DNA of 64,000 nucleotides, from NCBI GenBank assembly GCA_947579665.1, contig OX388345.1, positions 28,859,849-28,923,848 of the forward strand. Reading direction: 5' to 3'. The position numbers were made by a program, and so were the translations under genes. Below the pieces are notes generated by a model. That model saw only the letters and a list, made by a program, of their open reading frames with translations, was not told the origin of the DNA and did no database searches. This stretch comes from Sympetrum striolatum (Eukaryota > Arthropoda > Insecta > Odonata > Libellulidae). The number at the start of each line of letters is the position of its first letter. Position 1 is the stretch's first letter. Below are positions 46,901-57,335 of the stretch, one piece after another.

Positions 46901-48036
46901 CATTAGGAGGAGTGATTCTAAACATCAACATTAACACGAAAACATTTCTTTGAGGACAATTATTCGAAATTTAAGTTATTATAACTGATGGAAAGACTTT
47001 ATCGAGTGAAAGTGAAATTTTTGGTAGTCATTTTTCACTCGGAAATCGGGAAATTGATCGGATATCGATTTTTACACTTTTATCTTCGCAGGAATCTAAG
47101 TAGATTATACATCCTCGTTTTCATGTTTGTTTTGAATCATTTTTCCCTTTTATTCCCTACCTTCTTCTCCCCTTCAAGCTTTCCTTCGCATCTGTTTGCT
47201 GTTTGTACATATTTCGCAAATGATATGCTCATGCGAATGCTGGAGCATATTTGCTTATAACTTGTTAGTCTAATGAAATACTTGTTTTTCCTACATTACA
47301 CCGACATTTTCCTTTAGTGAAATGTCCTTTTAGTCGACAAAGTACTCAGCTATGACTATGTACTCAGCGAGGCCAGATTCAAGATCAATCGCAAAGGGAC
47401 AATGCTATGGCCCCTGGGTTGTAGGCAACTCTCAGTGCATGTCTGTTGTGCTGTTTGTCTAGTTTACGTTTATTTACGCAACACGCTCAGCCTCCAAGAA
47501 AGCACCAAGATCAGAGGTGGAGGACTTGCCTTCAGGCCACATCCTGCTTTACTGCTTCCTCTTCTTCACTTCTGGAAGTTACCGTATTTTCCTGCTTTTA
47601 AGACGCATCCTAGTTTTGACCACATATTTTTTAAAAAATACTAACTTTTCTGATCCTCTTTGATATTGTCTACCGTGTAGCTAAGAAGAGATACTTTATC
47701 TAATACTGTAAACAAACATGCTAACATAGTGTTATACAGATCATCATCACTGGATTGGTATGCAATGTAAATTGAATGCATTTACAAAAATATATATTAG
47801 GCAGCAATTAAGTATTTTTGCAAAATCTGATGTTGGTATTGACAATTTTAGAGGTTGATTCTTTGCTGATTTATTCCACAAAAATACGTGTATGCTTGAT
47901 AGTAAAGTAATGTAGATATTTCATTATTTCCCTCGAATTTGTTAACGAAATCAACTTAAAGTAAAGTGTAAACTATTTCCGTATAAATTCAATCCTAGAA
48001 GCATTAACTTTGTAGAAATCCGTCAAAGGAAGCATT
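44000..48036. other. Non-coding stretch
   Basis: GC-richer patches lie at about 44030-44340 and 45040-45520; the latter holds a 114-codon plus and a 79-codon minus ORF that overlap and lack motifs. A 75-codon Asn/Lys-rich ORF at 45787 is typical of AT-rich chance ORFs. At 47580-47640 the sequence CCGTATTTTCCTGCTTTTAA followed by GACGCATCC resembles one end of a widespread DNA-transposon repeat, but its other end is not seen. Confidence 0.4.
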
Positions 48037-48177
48037 GTAAAATAATTTAGCAAAAGTTCTACGGGATATATAATACAAGTTTCAAACTACATGTTCCTGA
48101 TGACTGATGATGAGCATGTAGTTCGAAGCAGGTCCCACTAAAGAATATCCTGTGGAACTTTTGCTAAATTATTTTAC
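48037..48177. repeat. Foldback (long hairpin) of 141 bp
   Basis: Arms GTAAAATAATTTAGCAAAAG (48037) and CTTTTGCTAAATTATTTTAC (48158-48177) are perfect inverted repeats. Homology continues inwards with mismatches through TTCTACGGGATAT/ATATCCTGTGGAA to AACTACATG/CATGTAGTT. The loop contains CCTGATGACTGATGATGAG followed by TTCGAAGC, so it may be a Penelope-like inverted end of the type at 15008-15225. Confidence 0.75.
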
Positions 48178-49008
48178 CATGCTCTACATTTCTATATATT
48201 TTACTTATCTAAAAATTTCCGTTCTTTACATGCTCTTTTAATGTTGAATCGTATCAGTCATGTAGCATGCCACTATCCAAAGTGGTCTCCAATGCGGCAT
48301 TATGGTTTCGTACGAGGCCTGATGAAACACGCTGTTTTCCGATGAAAGAAAGGCTCCCAACCCTGACCGAGAGCATGGGGCCGGTGACCCAGACCAGATT
48401 ACACCGCACACATTCTAAGGGTACAATGTAAAGAGGCGACAGATGGCGGTTGTTCCGACTCCACGGGAAATTGAATGAACGAATTTATGTGTGTTCTGAG
48501 GTGTACGAAGTAGAACACTCACTTTATGATTTCTTTAATGTTCTCGGCAGACCTTCCCTGTGTTTCCGCCCAACAACAACAAATATCTAATGCATATCTT
48601 TCTGGAACTGTGTGTTTGGAGGAAAATAAGTTTCTGAGGAAGTTACAGTAAATCAAAACTTACTATTAACATTGAGGGATCGATTTTCAAAAAAGGTACT
48701 ATTCTACCACACTCCATTCCAAGTCGATTAAAATCTATTTTATGAAGTAATTTGGGTAGGTTATAAGGTTTCGCCATTAATCATATTATAAATTCCTGCA
48801 TTAACCCCTTTTGGCATTGATTTTGTTCCTTCTTATGTAATATTTTTGGCAGTGGAAATTTAAATGAAATAAGTGGATGGAGAAATAGAAAATGTATTGA
48901 GATGTCTGGGCCTTGCAAAAAATGTGGTGGATCGAACTTAGCTTTGTAAATCCTTATATATAAAAGTTTAACGTACATAGATATAACTTTAACTAAGTAT
49001 TTCTTCAC
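48178..49008. other. Non-coding stretch
   Basis: A slightly GC-richer part at 48290-48430 has no motif. The 92-codon minus ORF at 48781-49059 runs into the hammerhead-like core and is not recognised. Confidence 0.5.
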
Positions 49009-49044
49009 CCTGAGGATGGCTGCTGAGTCCGTGGCCGAAACGTC
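49009..49044 (+). ncRNA. Hammerhead-like core (Penelope-like signature)
   Basis: CCTGAGGATGGC, a short loop, then GTGGCCGAAACGTCGG matches the order CUGANGA - stem II (GGC/GCC) - GAAA of hammerhead ribozymes. Such cores are known from Penelope-like element ends and retrozymes. I cannot show that stems I and III close correctly, so catalytic activity is not claimed. Confidence 0.4.
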
Positions 49045-49314
49045 GGTGGTATACGCCAATTGGCTGAGAACCCGAGAGGAATTTATCAGTATTTCTCCCT
49101 CCCAAAATAAACTCTAAAAATAAAGTTACCAATTTTAAAGCTTACACGTTATCTTCGACTCATGTACTGACACCAATGAATTTGTTCTCATTTTTATTTT
49201 ATGCGTTAAAAATAACTAAACTGCTTAATAACTTAACTTCTCACCGTTTGCTTTCTCTCTGAAATTGAAGATCAGTTTGATGGTCAAATTAAGCTAAATG
49301 ATAGGTTTTTATTA

Positions 49315-49448
49315 TTTCAATTGTCCAAAAAAATCCCCCCTTAATTCAGACACAGAAAACATTTATATAACGATGGTTGACTTTCAATTGTCCAAAAAAA
49401 TCCCACCTTAATTCAGACACAGAAAACATTTATATAACGATGGTTGAC
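49315..49448. repeat. 67-bp tandem duplication
   Basis: Two adjacent copies (49315-49381 and 49382-49448) each start TTTCAATTGTCCAAAAAAAT and end ATATAACGATGGTTGAC. They are almost identical (CCCCCC against CCCACC is the visible difference), which implies a recent duplication. Confidence 0.93.
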
Positions 49449-51299
49449 TGACTACACCGCCCTATTTTCTTAAGAAAATGATTTTGTATAATCATTAAAT
49501 AATATTTATCTTACATATCTTGTTGTATAGATAACTATTGAATTACATTTATCAACGTGCTGAAGATTCTTTATCAAATCTTACTCTTTAGAGTTTCTAA
49601 TTTCCCATCATTCTAAAAACAATTCGATACATGAGTTGATCCATTAAATAGATTATGCGGTTTTACGACTTCATTTTGTTTTTTCATCGACATTGTTTAC
49701 TATTTTCAATCCGAAAAAGATCAGAGCTGGACTCTGTTATCTGGATTGAAATGGAAAAATTCATTCCTTTCTCTCATAAAGGAAATGAAGTTGGATAGAT
49801 CTGTATGTTAACGAATGTAGATGGAATGTTAATTTAGGCTCCAGACCACGCGCGAAACGAATACCCTTATAGCCATTGTTAGATCAATGTTTTCTCCTAT
49901 TAAGAGCGTAACAATACTGTGGCTTGCCTCGATCAACAGCGCCGAAACAAATGCTTTCTATTCAGTGGGAGAGAATTCCGTTTCGACAATGAGTTGATTC
50001 AATCAAGTTCATCTAAAACTTTGCGCCAGTTTAAATGGGTGATTGATGCGATTCGTGCTGATTCAGTTGGCAAAAATTGGCCTCCGTAAATGGTGAATCC
50101 ATTGCTTCAGCGGATTCTTTTAGTTTTGGAGGAGATTAAATTGATTTAATGAGGCCTGAAACGTCTACTTCAGCCAGGTTCCTGCTGAATTTAATGCTAA
50201 AATATTAATCATCCCATTTTCCAAAAGATCGCCCTGACAGGAATTAATTACTTTTCCCCCCTTTGAGTTCCGTCAGCGGGGACCTGTATTTAGGGATGGA
50301 AGTTTTTTTTTATCTTTTCTGGGAATGCCTGCCATCCTCTAAAAAGTGTATATTTTAGTATCTATTATATTATCTATTTCTAAAAGCTTTGTTTTGTGCA
50401 GAATTTTCCAAATAGATGCTTCGTAGAAATACATTCAGAAATAATTATTTGAATTCAAAAATGTATTTACCTCACTACAAAGATGATGATTTTCTAATAA
50501 ATTGTTCATTTGTTTCCCACGCTTAATTTATCTAGGTAATGTAGCATTGTTCGCATTTCATATAATAGTAGTAACTACAGCTAAGCTTAGTTTGGAGAAC
50601 GTAATAACGTTAGTCAAGAGGAACTTGGCCGCTCTGGTGTAGAATAACCCTTTGATGTGGTTCTTCGAAATTGAAAGTGTAATACATCTCTGATTTATCA
50701 TCATTCTGTTTTTAAATTGGTAACAGAAAATCTTTGTATTTAAAACTGAAAACTGTTATAAAAACTTGATCATAATTGAAAATGATTATAGAAAAACACT
50801 ATAGAAAAACAGTTCGCTCTAGAAAACCTTAGAAATAATATTCACATATGTTAAGATGTAAAAATGCGTATCCTTGGTGGAATTTCACTATAGAAGAATT
50901 TTTAATAGCACCACTTGTACATCACTCGTTTTCTTATTAATCTAGCAACAAGTGTTGCTATTAAAGATTCTCCTATGAATTCCTTCATTCGTACCCTTTA
51001 GATTAACCTTAAGATGCAAAGGTAAATGTTATTATGGTAAAAAGTAAAATGCTATGATGGAGATAATTAGCGTTATTGATTCTCTAGAAGATACGAAAGG
51101 CATCTCCTCTTGGAAGTGTGGATAGAACAGGAGGATTATGTTATCAACAGTACCAGATCGTATGTTATCTACAGTACCATTGCTTCCCTTATAAGTTAAA
51201 TTTAGTGTAAGGTAACGTCGCCACTTGTCATAGCGACCATCTGAAGCGTTATGGTAACATAAATAAATAAACTCTAATATATACCGTTTTTTTAACTGG
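49449..51299. other. AT-rich non-coding stretch
   Basis: Nothing recognised at 49449-51180. The minus ORF of 126 codons at 51032-51412 overlaps the LINE UTR at 51300-51445 and its downstream flank and has no motif. Confidence 0.45.
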
Positions 51300-51445
51300 C
51301 ACGTTGGCGGAAGAAAGAAAATAATAAAAGAAATGGTGGTTTTTGTGGAGGGAAAAAAACTGTTACATGCTAGATCCCAGAAAAAAGATTTCCTCTCCTG
51401 GAAAGCGCCCACAAAGATATGGAAGGTGTGAAAATCCCGCGAAGA
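51300..51445 (-). mobile_element. LINE 3' UTR fragment (recurrent tail family, diverged)
   Basis: Minus strand: CGCGGGATTTTCACACCTTC near 51440 and CTTTGTGGGCGCTTTCCAGG near 51400 correspond to the GCAGGTTTTTCACACC / GTGGGTGTTTTCCTGC landmarks. The distal AATAAAGACC end is not recognisable, so the 3' boundary is uncertain. Confidence 0.5.
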
Positions 51446-51489
51446 AAAGAATTAAAGACACAAAATGAGAAGTGAAATATTTTGTTCGT

Positions 51490-51700
51490 TGTGAATTTTA
51501 GTTGGAGAATTCCACGAATTTCAGGACAATGTTTCCGTGTTTCAATTCTTATAGAATTAACAGAATGATGCAATTATTGAGTATACCATATATCACTGCA
51601 ATTTACACATCATCCTTTAAAAATCCGGCAGAAAAAAGAAAATTGAAGACACATCTGCTCTTTGGAAGAGGGAAGGTAGAAAATATCCCTCAAATAAAAT
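51490..51700. repeat. Diverged repeat, member 1 of a pair
   Basis: This segment and 52880-53110 are similar in the same orientation: CCACGAATTTCAGGACAAT against CCACGTATTTCAGAACAAT, then a similar order of ATTCAATTT/TTCAATTCT, ACTGAATATACC/TTGAGTATACC, TTTACA and CTGCTCTTTGGAAGAG/CTGCTCTTGGAGAGAA. It lies directly upstream (in minus sense) of the LINE UTR at 51300-51445, so it may be LINE coding sequence read on the minus strand. Confidence 0.5.
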
Positions 51701-51781
51701 TATGGTAGAATCTATAATTAAAGATAAATAAAATTGATGTAACTTTTAAAGAAAAATTAAAACTATTATACATAAATATTT

Positions 51782-52803
51782 TTACTTTCTCCATATACAT
51801 AGTATAGAGAAAGTATTGTTTTCATGAAAAAATCGACTTCGAGATTTCAACGGAAATACACGTTTTGGGGTCCCTAGAACACGTTTTGTCCATTTTCGGA
51901 AGGATGTCTGTGTGTATGTGTGAGTGTGTGTGTGTCTGTACTTGTGGGCGCTCTAACGTAAAAACTATTGGTCGTATCAATACCAAACTTCATACATAGC
52001 ACTGTGGTGTGTGCTGTCAGAGTTGATTAGTATTTGGAGTAAATCGGTTAACCGGAAGTCGAGCTTCATTCTTCAAAGCTCATTTCCTGTTTTCAAGATA
52101 TCTCCATAAATATGATATATAGGTATATTGTATTCCTTATAAAAGTTTTAGAAAATATAATTTACTATAACTTTTGTATTTAACGTATTTTTGTATCACC
52201 GGTTGATTAGGAGTTATTCGTGAAATACTGATAAACCCGAAGTAGCTGATTATGTACCTTGTGGGCGCTCTAACATGAAAATTGTTTGTCGGATCAACAC
52301 CAAATTTTATATATAGTACTTTGGTTGGTGTCGTTAGAGTTGATTGGTTTTTTTAAATAAATCGGTTTACCGGAAGTGGAGCTTTACTTTTCGAAGCTCG
52401 TTTCCGTTTTTGCAAAATATCTCAATTAATCTGATATTTAGGTATATACTATTATTAATAAACGTTTTAGAAAATATAATTTACTATAACTTTTGTGTGA
52501 AACATATTTTTGTATCACTGATTGTGTAGGAGTTATTTGTGAAATACTGATAAACCGGAAATTGCTGATTATGTACGTTGTTGGCGCTCTGGGCGCTTGG
52601 GCGAAAGGCCATTTCATCGTTTTTCATCGAACATGTCCCGAAAAACATTATTTATAATGTTTGTGACGTAAAAGATAATATGATATAAATTAATCACTTA
52701 TCTTCCAAGTTTAGATTGAATTTAGAGTTCGAAATTATTGTCGTAGATAAATATTTACATCTTATATATGGAGAAAGTCATGTGCTGGCCACATCAGATT
52801 TTT
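51782..52803 (+). mobile_element. Family F repeat, copy D (1022 bp)
   Basis: Starts TTACTTTCTCCATATACA with hairpin partner GAGAAAGTATTG and ends GGAGAAAGTCATGTGCTGG through CAGATTTTT. It has a GT-rich patch at 51906-51940. Two internal units about 314 bp apart both begin with GTGGGCGCTCTAAC (near 51945 and 52261), each with a CCGGAAGT motif; copy C has only one such unit, which explains most of the length difference. It shares the GCTCTGGGCGCTTGGGCG-type segment with copy C. Confidence 0.86.
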
Positions 52804-52879
52804 CACAGTTGTTTTTGTGGAGAAATAACTGAATTTTTCTAAAAGAAAATAAATGTTCACTATTGGAGGTGTTTGACCC

Positions 52880-53110
52880 TTGTTTCTCTAATTTCGTATT
52901 CAGCGGAAACCTCCACGTATTTCAGAACAATAACCCCAGGATTCAATTTATAGGGAGGGATCGGAATGAGGCCATTACTGAATATACCCCACACCACAGA
53001 GGCTTTTACATTAACACAGCCAAAAGATTGAGGCAAAATAAAATGAAAGATACAGTTTTCTCTGTCCTGCTCTTGGAGAGAAATGAGAAAACCCGTCTCG
53101 TCAAACTGTG
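52880..53110. repeat. Diverged repeat, member 2 of a pair
   Basis: Partner of 51490-51700 (see that entry). It lies on the other side of F copy D in the same orientation, which raises the possibility that the two are related flanks, although they do not join into one continuous element. It forms the first third of the 214-codon plus ORF at 52863-53507. Confidence 0.5.
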
Positions 53111-53999
53111 TCAGAATCTGTTGACATTGTTGCGTGATTCAAAATCGAACCATTGTGACGCAAGTTATGGGAAAATGGCCGCCTCTCTCGGATTTAAATC
53201 GAAAGTAATTCAGCGATCGGGCGAGAAAAACCTTGGAAGGCATAATCTTTTTCATTCCTTTTCCCTCTCGGTAGTTACATTGAAGACTTTCATTTCGGAT
53301 CCTTCGAAGCGATACGGAGAGAAACAAAAGACTCTCGCGGAACGCATTCAAAGAAATGCGGGGAATTCGGCGCGTGAAAATACTTTGTCGTGTTTATCTT
53401 TGTTCCGACGAATTCGGAGTTCGTTCCCCCTCAAAGTTTGCTCTTCCAGGTGTATCGGAGAAGTCTTTCTAGATGCTTTTCCCTCTCGGAACGAATTTTT
53501 CGATTGAATTACGCGCGCCGGTTTGATTAATGAGTTGTATTCAACGCCGACTCAATTAAGACAGTGATTTTCTCCGGCGATTCCCTTTGAAAGTTTGTTT
53601 CGGGAATTCCTTGGGAGTCGTCCGGAATTAAAGCGGAAGGGGCTTTTAATTTACTGTCCCCTTTAAAATTAACTTCCCGAAAATGGAAAGTTACCCAGAA
53701 ATCCTTTCAAAACTCCTTCGGTGCCTCGGATTCGCTTCAATAATTTATCCAGAAGGAAGTGTGCCCACTCAATCCGTTCCCTACGCCATTAACCTTTCCC
53801 CGATCCCGAAGGCAATTCCACGCACACCCCAGAGACTAACTTGCTCTCTCCGGCGCACACACGCACGCTCCAGCCATTCCTCTTTGCGTTGACCGTCTCT
53901 CTTTTTTCGTCCCCAGGAATCTACTCATTACTATGCTCTCGTATCGCTACCAACAAAATTAAGGGGAATCTATAAATCTGTGGGAATATCCGATGTCCT
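53111..53999. other. GC-richer patch without a recognised gene
   Basis: This is the most extended GC-richer segment of the window. It contains the distal part of a 214-codon plus ORF (52863-53507) and a 69-codon ORF (53683-53892), neither with a recognisable domain, signal or splice context. The ORF starts inside a dispersed repeat, which argues against a gene. Confidence 0.4.
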
Positions 54000-54034
54000 C
54001 ACTTGAGGACGACCGCCGCGGTCGAAACCGATCG
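54000..54034 (+). ncRNA. Hammerhead-like core (Penelope-like signature)
   Basis: CACTTGAGGACGACC, loop GCCGC, then GGTCGAAACCGATCG. A perfect 5-bp stem CGACC/GGTCG sits between GAGGA and the GAAAC box, the layout of hammerhead stem II; the left box is CTTGAGGA rather than CTGANGA. This is the cleanest stem of the set in this window. Function is not claimed. Confidence 0.42.
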
Positions 54035-54300
54035 TAAAGAATGGAGTTTGTGGGAGCCACCGAGTACTTTCACTGGCGAGGAGGGTCAGGGGTCCTTGAA
54101 TTTATATTTGGGCCGTTTATTTCTCTCCATATTGGATATATATTGTGGATGTTTATCAAAATATAAATATACCAGCCGCCCACCGTCTTTTCCGGGAAAA
54201 TAGAGGTTATTTCTGTTGCATTTCTGTGAATAAATTACTGTATATGTTCTTGCCCAACCAATAGGAAATTCCATTTCCTTTTCCGATACAAAATATCGAG

Positions 54301-54358
54301 GAATAATATAAATATAAATATAAATAAATAATATAAATAATAAAATAAATATATATAT
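54301..54358. repeat. AT simple repeat (AATATA/AAATA)n
   Basis: AATATAAATATAAATAAATA-type low-complexity run ending in (AT)n. Confidence 0.9.
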
Positions 54359-55454
54359 ATCGAAAAAAATATTTTTAATCTATGTTAACATTTCTATGAA
54401 TATTATTAACTATGAATTGAAAATTATGTTTACAACCAGGTTGCAGTGTATTGGCTTTCAGATCATCAGTAATATTAAAATTTTGTATTACAATGATAGC
54501 TATACTAACTCTTAAAAATGTGAAATGTAAGCTATTAAAAGTTGCAAAATCACACCTAGTCCGTAGAAAAATATATGAATAGTTAATACATGTCTTATAC
54601 GCAAAGAACTGTACATAATCAAGCCAAGAACAATTAAACTAAAAGCTATGCAAATTAAAAATAAGATCGATCTCCAATAAAAAATTCAATAAATACCTTA
54701 GAAAACCCTCCAATAAATATCTTTAACATTCACAAGTGTGACATTAATATGCGCAAACCTTTTTAAGAACTATAAAATTCCTATTAAGGCCTTATGTGTA
54801 CATGGTTATTGTAATTAATTTTCGGAGTTTTATAAAAAAAAGGATTCCAGAAAGTAACCACGAGTCCAAGTACAACTCAATATTCAAGCAAGAGACAGAG
54901 GTTCTTGACCCGTAGAATCTAGAGAGACTTAGAGACCAAGCGATATTGAATCGTTCGACTGGAAGACGCAGTCTCGATAAATACGTGTTTCAGAAGCCAA
55001 GTTTCCGCATAAAGAAGCACGAAAGATTCCTCCTTCGAATTCTGCTTGTCACTGTCAAGTCCTCCATGGCCTCCATCCATGGCCAACACAATGCACAATT
55101 CTCTGTTTCAGTCATTTAAACCTTAGCCACAAATACGAGTCTAAGTATTCTCCGAAGCGAGCATATATCCTCACCTATCATCATTCTCGAAAGAGAATTG
55201 CTTCTTACAAATACCGGACGTAAATTGCAATAAATGCCGTGTCATACTGTGGCTAGAGATCTGACAGCCATATATTTCTGCTTATTTTTGATAGTTGGAG
55301 TGATATTGTTTTAGAATTTGAATATTCAACCGGAAGTAAGTTAATGTTATATTTTGCGTGGTGTATACCATCTTAACAAGCTGTGTAAAATCGTTGCAAA
55401 GTATAAATTGATGGTGTATTAATATTTGTGTCATGTTTCAGCTCATCTTCTATC
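54359..55454. other. Non-coding stretch
   Basis: At 54436-54475 the wording ACAACCAGGTTGCAG through GGCTTTCAGATCATCAG echoes the minus-strand Penelope-like signature at 57304-57335, but is more decayed. The rest is AT-rich and unrecognised. Confidence 0.45.
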
Positions 55455-56231
55455 GGTAGTTTTTCGCAGGCTTTTCACACAATTCTTCTTCATGGGTGTC
55501 AACATTTCGGAGTCCAGCCATATTTCTTTCCTTTTCATTCGCAATAGCACCTTTCTACCAATACTAGATTAACTCGAAGTAGGCCCGAGCAATTTACATA
55601 TCCTACCCCTCGATCATACATTTTCATAAATTCATTTCATATCGAAGGGTATTATTTTTTGGAACTCTTTACCTGATTCTATAAAATATTCCAGCTCGGT
55701 GAGAGTTTTTAAGGATAATATATACCACTATCTCTAAGCTGCTGATGTTTAAAATGAGTATTCTCTGAGTATGGGAGTCGCATCTCTTGTTTTCCCTTAT
55801 TGTCTGTCTGTTAGTTCTAAATTCTCTGTTTACTTACGTTGTGTTTTTCTTTATTTTGTACTTCCTTATATTTCTGTATCTCTCAGTGTATTCTTTTGTT
55901 CTTTTCACTTACCATGTACTTTTGTATTTCTGCCGAGATTTTTTTGAAAATATTTGTGTTTCCATACATTCTTGTGCTCTGCGCATTTTCGTGTTCCTCT
56001 ATGAGAAATATCCGGAGCAGAATAAATTAATATTATTATTTTCCTGCAGAGGTTGTCTTGCTAAGAATCCCTTGAGTTTTTACATCTACTTCTACCCCCA
56101 CTTTTTTTCTTATGGTATATTTTTACATTAATTATGGTTCAATTTATGGCGATGGGTGAGATGGAACAGGGGAGGGATTTTTAGTATCGATCTCAAGTAA
56201 ATAAATACGTTTTATAACTATTATTATCATA
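55455..56231 (+). mobile_element. LINE fragment: C-terminal coding end plus 3' UTR
   Basis: Translating 55565-55736 with one frame change near 55645 gives TPRSYIFINSFHIEG and then IIFWNSLPDSIKYSSSVRVF and KDNIYHYL before a stop. This is the classic C-terminal 'SFxxRGxxxWNSLPxxI..S...FK..L..YL' motif of Jockey/CR1/L2-type non-LTR retrotransposons. T-rich UTR follows, with a recurrent-tail end at 56150-56231 (GATGGGTGAGATGGAAC, GTATCGATCTCAAG, AATAAATACG, TTATTATTAT). A GCAGGCTTTTCACAC box occurs upstream at 55468, so two insertions may overlap here. Confidence 0.7.
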
Positions 56232-57303
56232 TCAAGTTAAGGTTATAGTATAGCATTAACTTTTAACATCAAACTCTGTAAGATTATACATTACTTTACA
56301 TATTATACATATATTACATTAACTTCTTTTTATTTTTTGAGTTATTCTCGATAATGAACTGCATGAATATTCAACCTGCTGACGATTCTAACGTATGCTT
56401 TAATTCTTCGAATGTATGTAATGAAAAATCTTCCAAGAGTTATAGCAGATATAAATCCACCGGAGTCCTCGTAAAAGTATTGAATAATTACGGAGTATAA
56501 AAAAGGTCGACTCGTACACGAGATAGACAGAAAATGGAAATTATAAGTAAATATCGGTACTCTACATATAGCCGGGCATTATAATTCAAGGAAATGACGT
56601 CATGTTCATCGAATCAGATTTTATATCAATATTGATTGACAATCTGAAATGGTATTTCTCGAAGAGTAAACTTAAGAAACATATCTCCATCTCCGATATG
56701 ATAATTTCACCCAAAACACTCAGGCGAAGTTTAAAAATCGCCCAGAATCATTATCATAAAATAAATTTTTCATTAAATTCTGAATAAGTAAATTCCTATG
56801 CATACTACTCCAATGTGATCCAAATAGAACGGTTAGGCGGTATGTTTTAACTGTATCTAAATTGAGAGTGGTGGTAAAAAGAAATAAAACTCGAATTTAT
56901 TACGACTTCCGGGAAGCCTCGACAAAATCAACTTTCCCTTAGTTTTGAGCAAAAACAGGGACTGTTTTCATAGGCGGGAAAGATTCGAGAGCTCAATTTA
57001 ATTGATTTCGAAGTTCGAATGAGTCAATTTCCAAGTTCAATTGAATCGCAGTCAACGGCACGTGATGAGAACGAACAGCTATCGCCTGCTTATCGAATTG
57101 CATGGAATTTCTTAATTTGAGCGACGTCTACCGGGATAGGAAGAGAAATACGGGGAAATGCACACATTATTTTGTGCCTAATCCCCAGTTGAAAACTATA
57201 TTTACTGGTATTTATAGCTTTAAACTTGGTAGAATTTGAACCGAATGATTCTTAAATAATTAATGGAAACGCATTTAATATTTTCCATTATAATTTTTAA
57301 TAA
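56232..57303. other. Non-coding stretch
   Basis: AT-rich, with a slightly GC-richer patch at 56880-57160. No ORF above 61 codons and no motif. Confidence 0.5.
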
Positions 57304-57335
57304 CCGACCGGTTTTGGCCTTTCAGCCAACATCAG
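57304..57335 (-). ncRNA. Hammerhead-like core (Penelope-like signature), minus strand
   Basis: Minus strand: CTGATGTTGGC, loop TGAAAG, GCCAAAACCGGTCGG. Stem TTGGC/GCCAA (5 bp) is followed by AAACCGG. The left box deviates at one position (CTGATGT) and the GAAA box reads AAAA. It is a decayed relative of the cores at 49009 and 54000. Confidence 0.38.

Noticed and set aside
52863..53507. 214-codon plus ORF, the longest outside the microsatellite
   Set aside because: Its first third is a dispersed repeat shared with 51490-51700, the rest sits in a GC-richer patch where longer chance ORFs are expected, and no domain is recognised.
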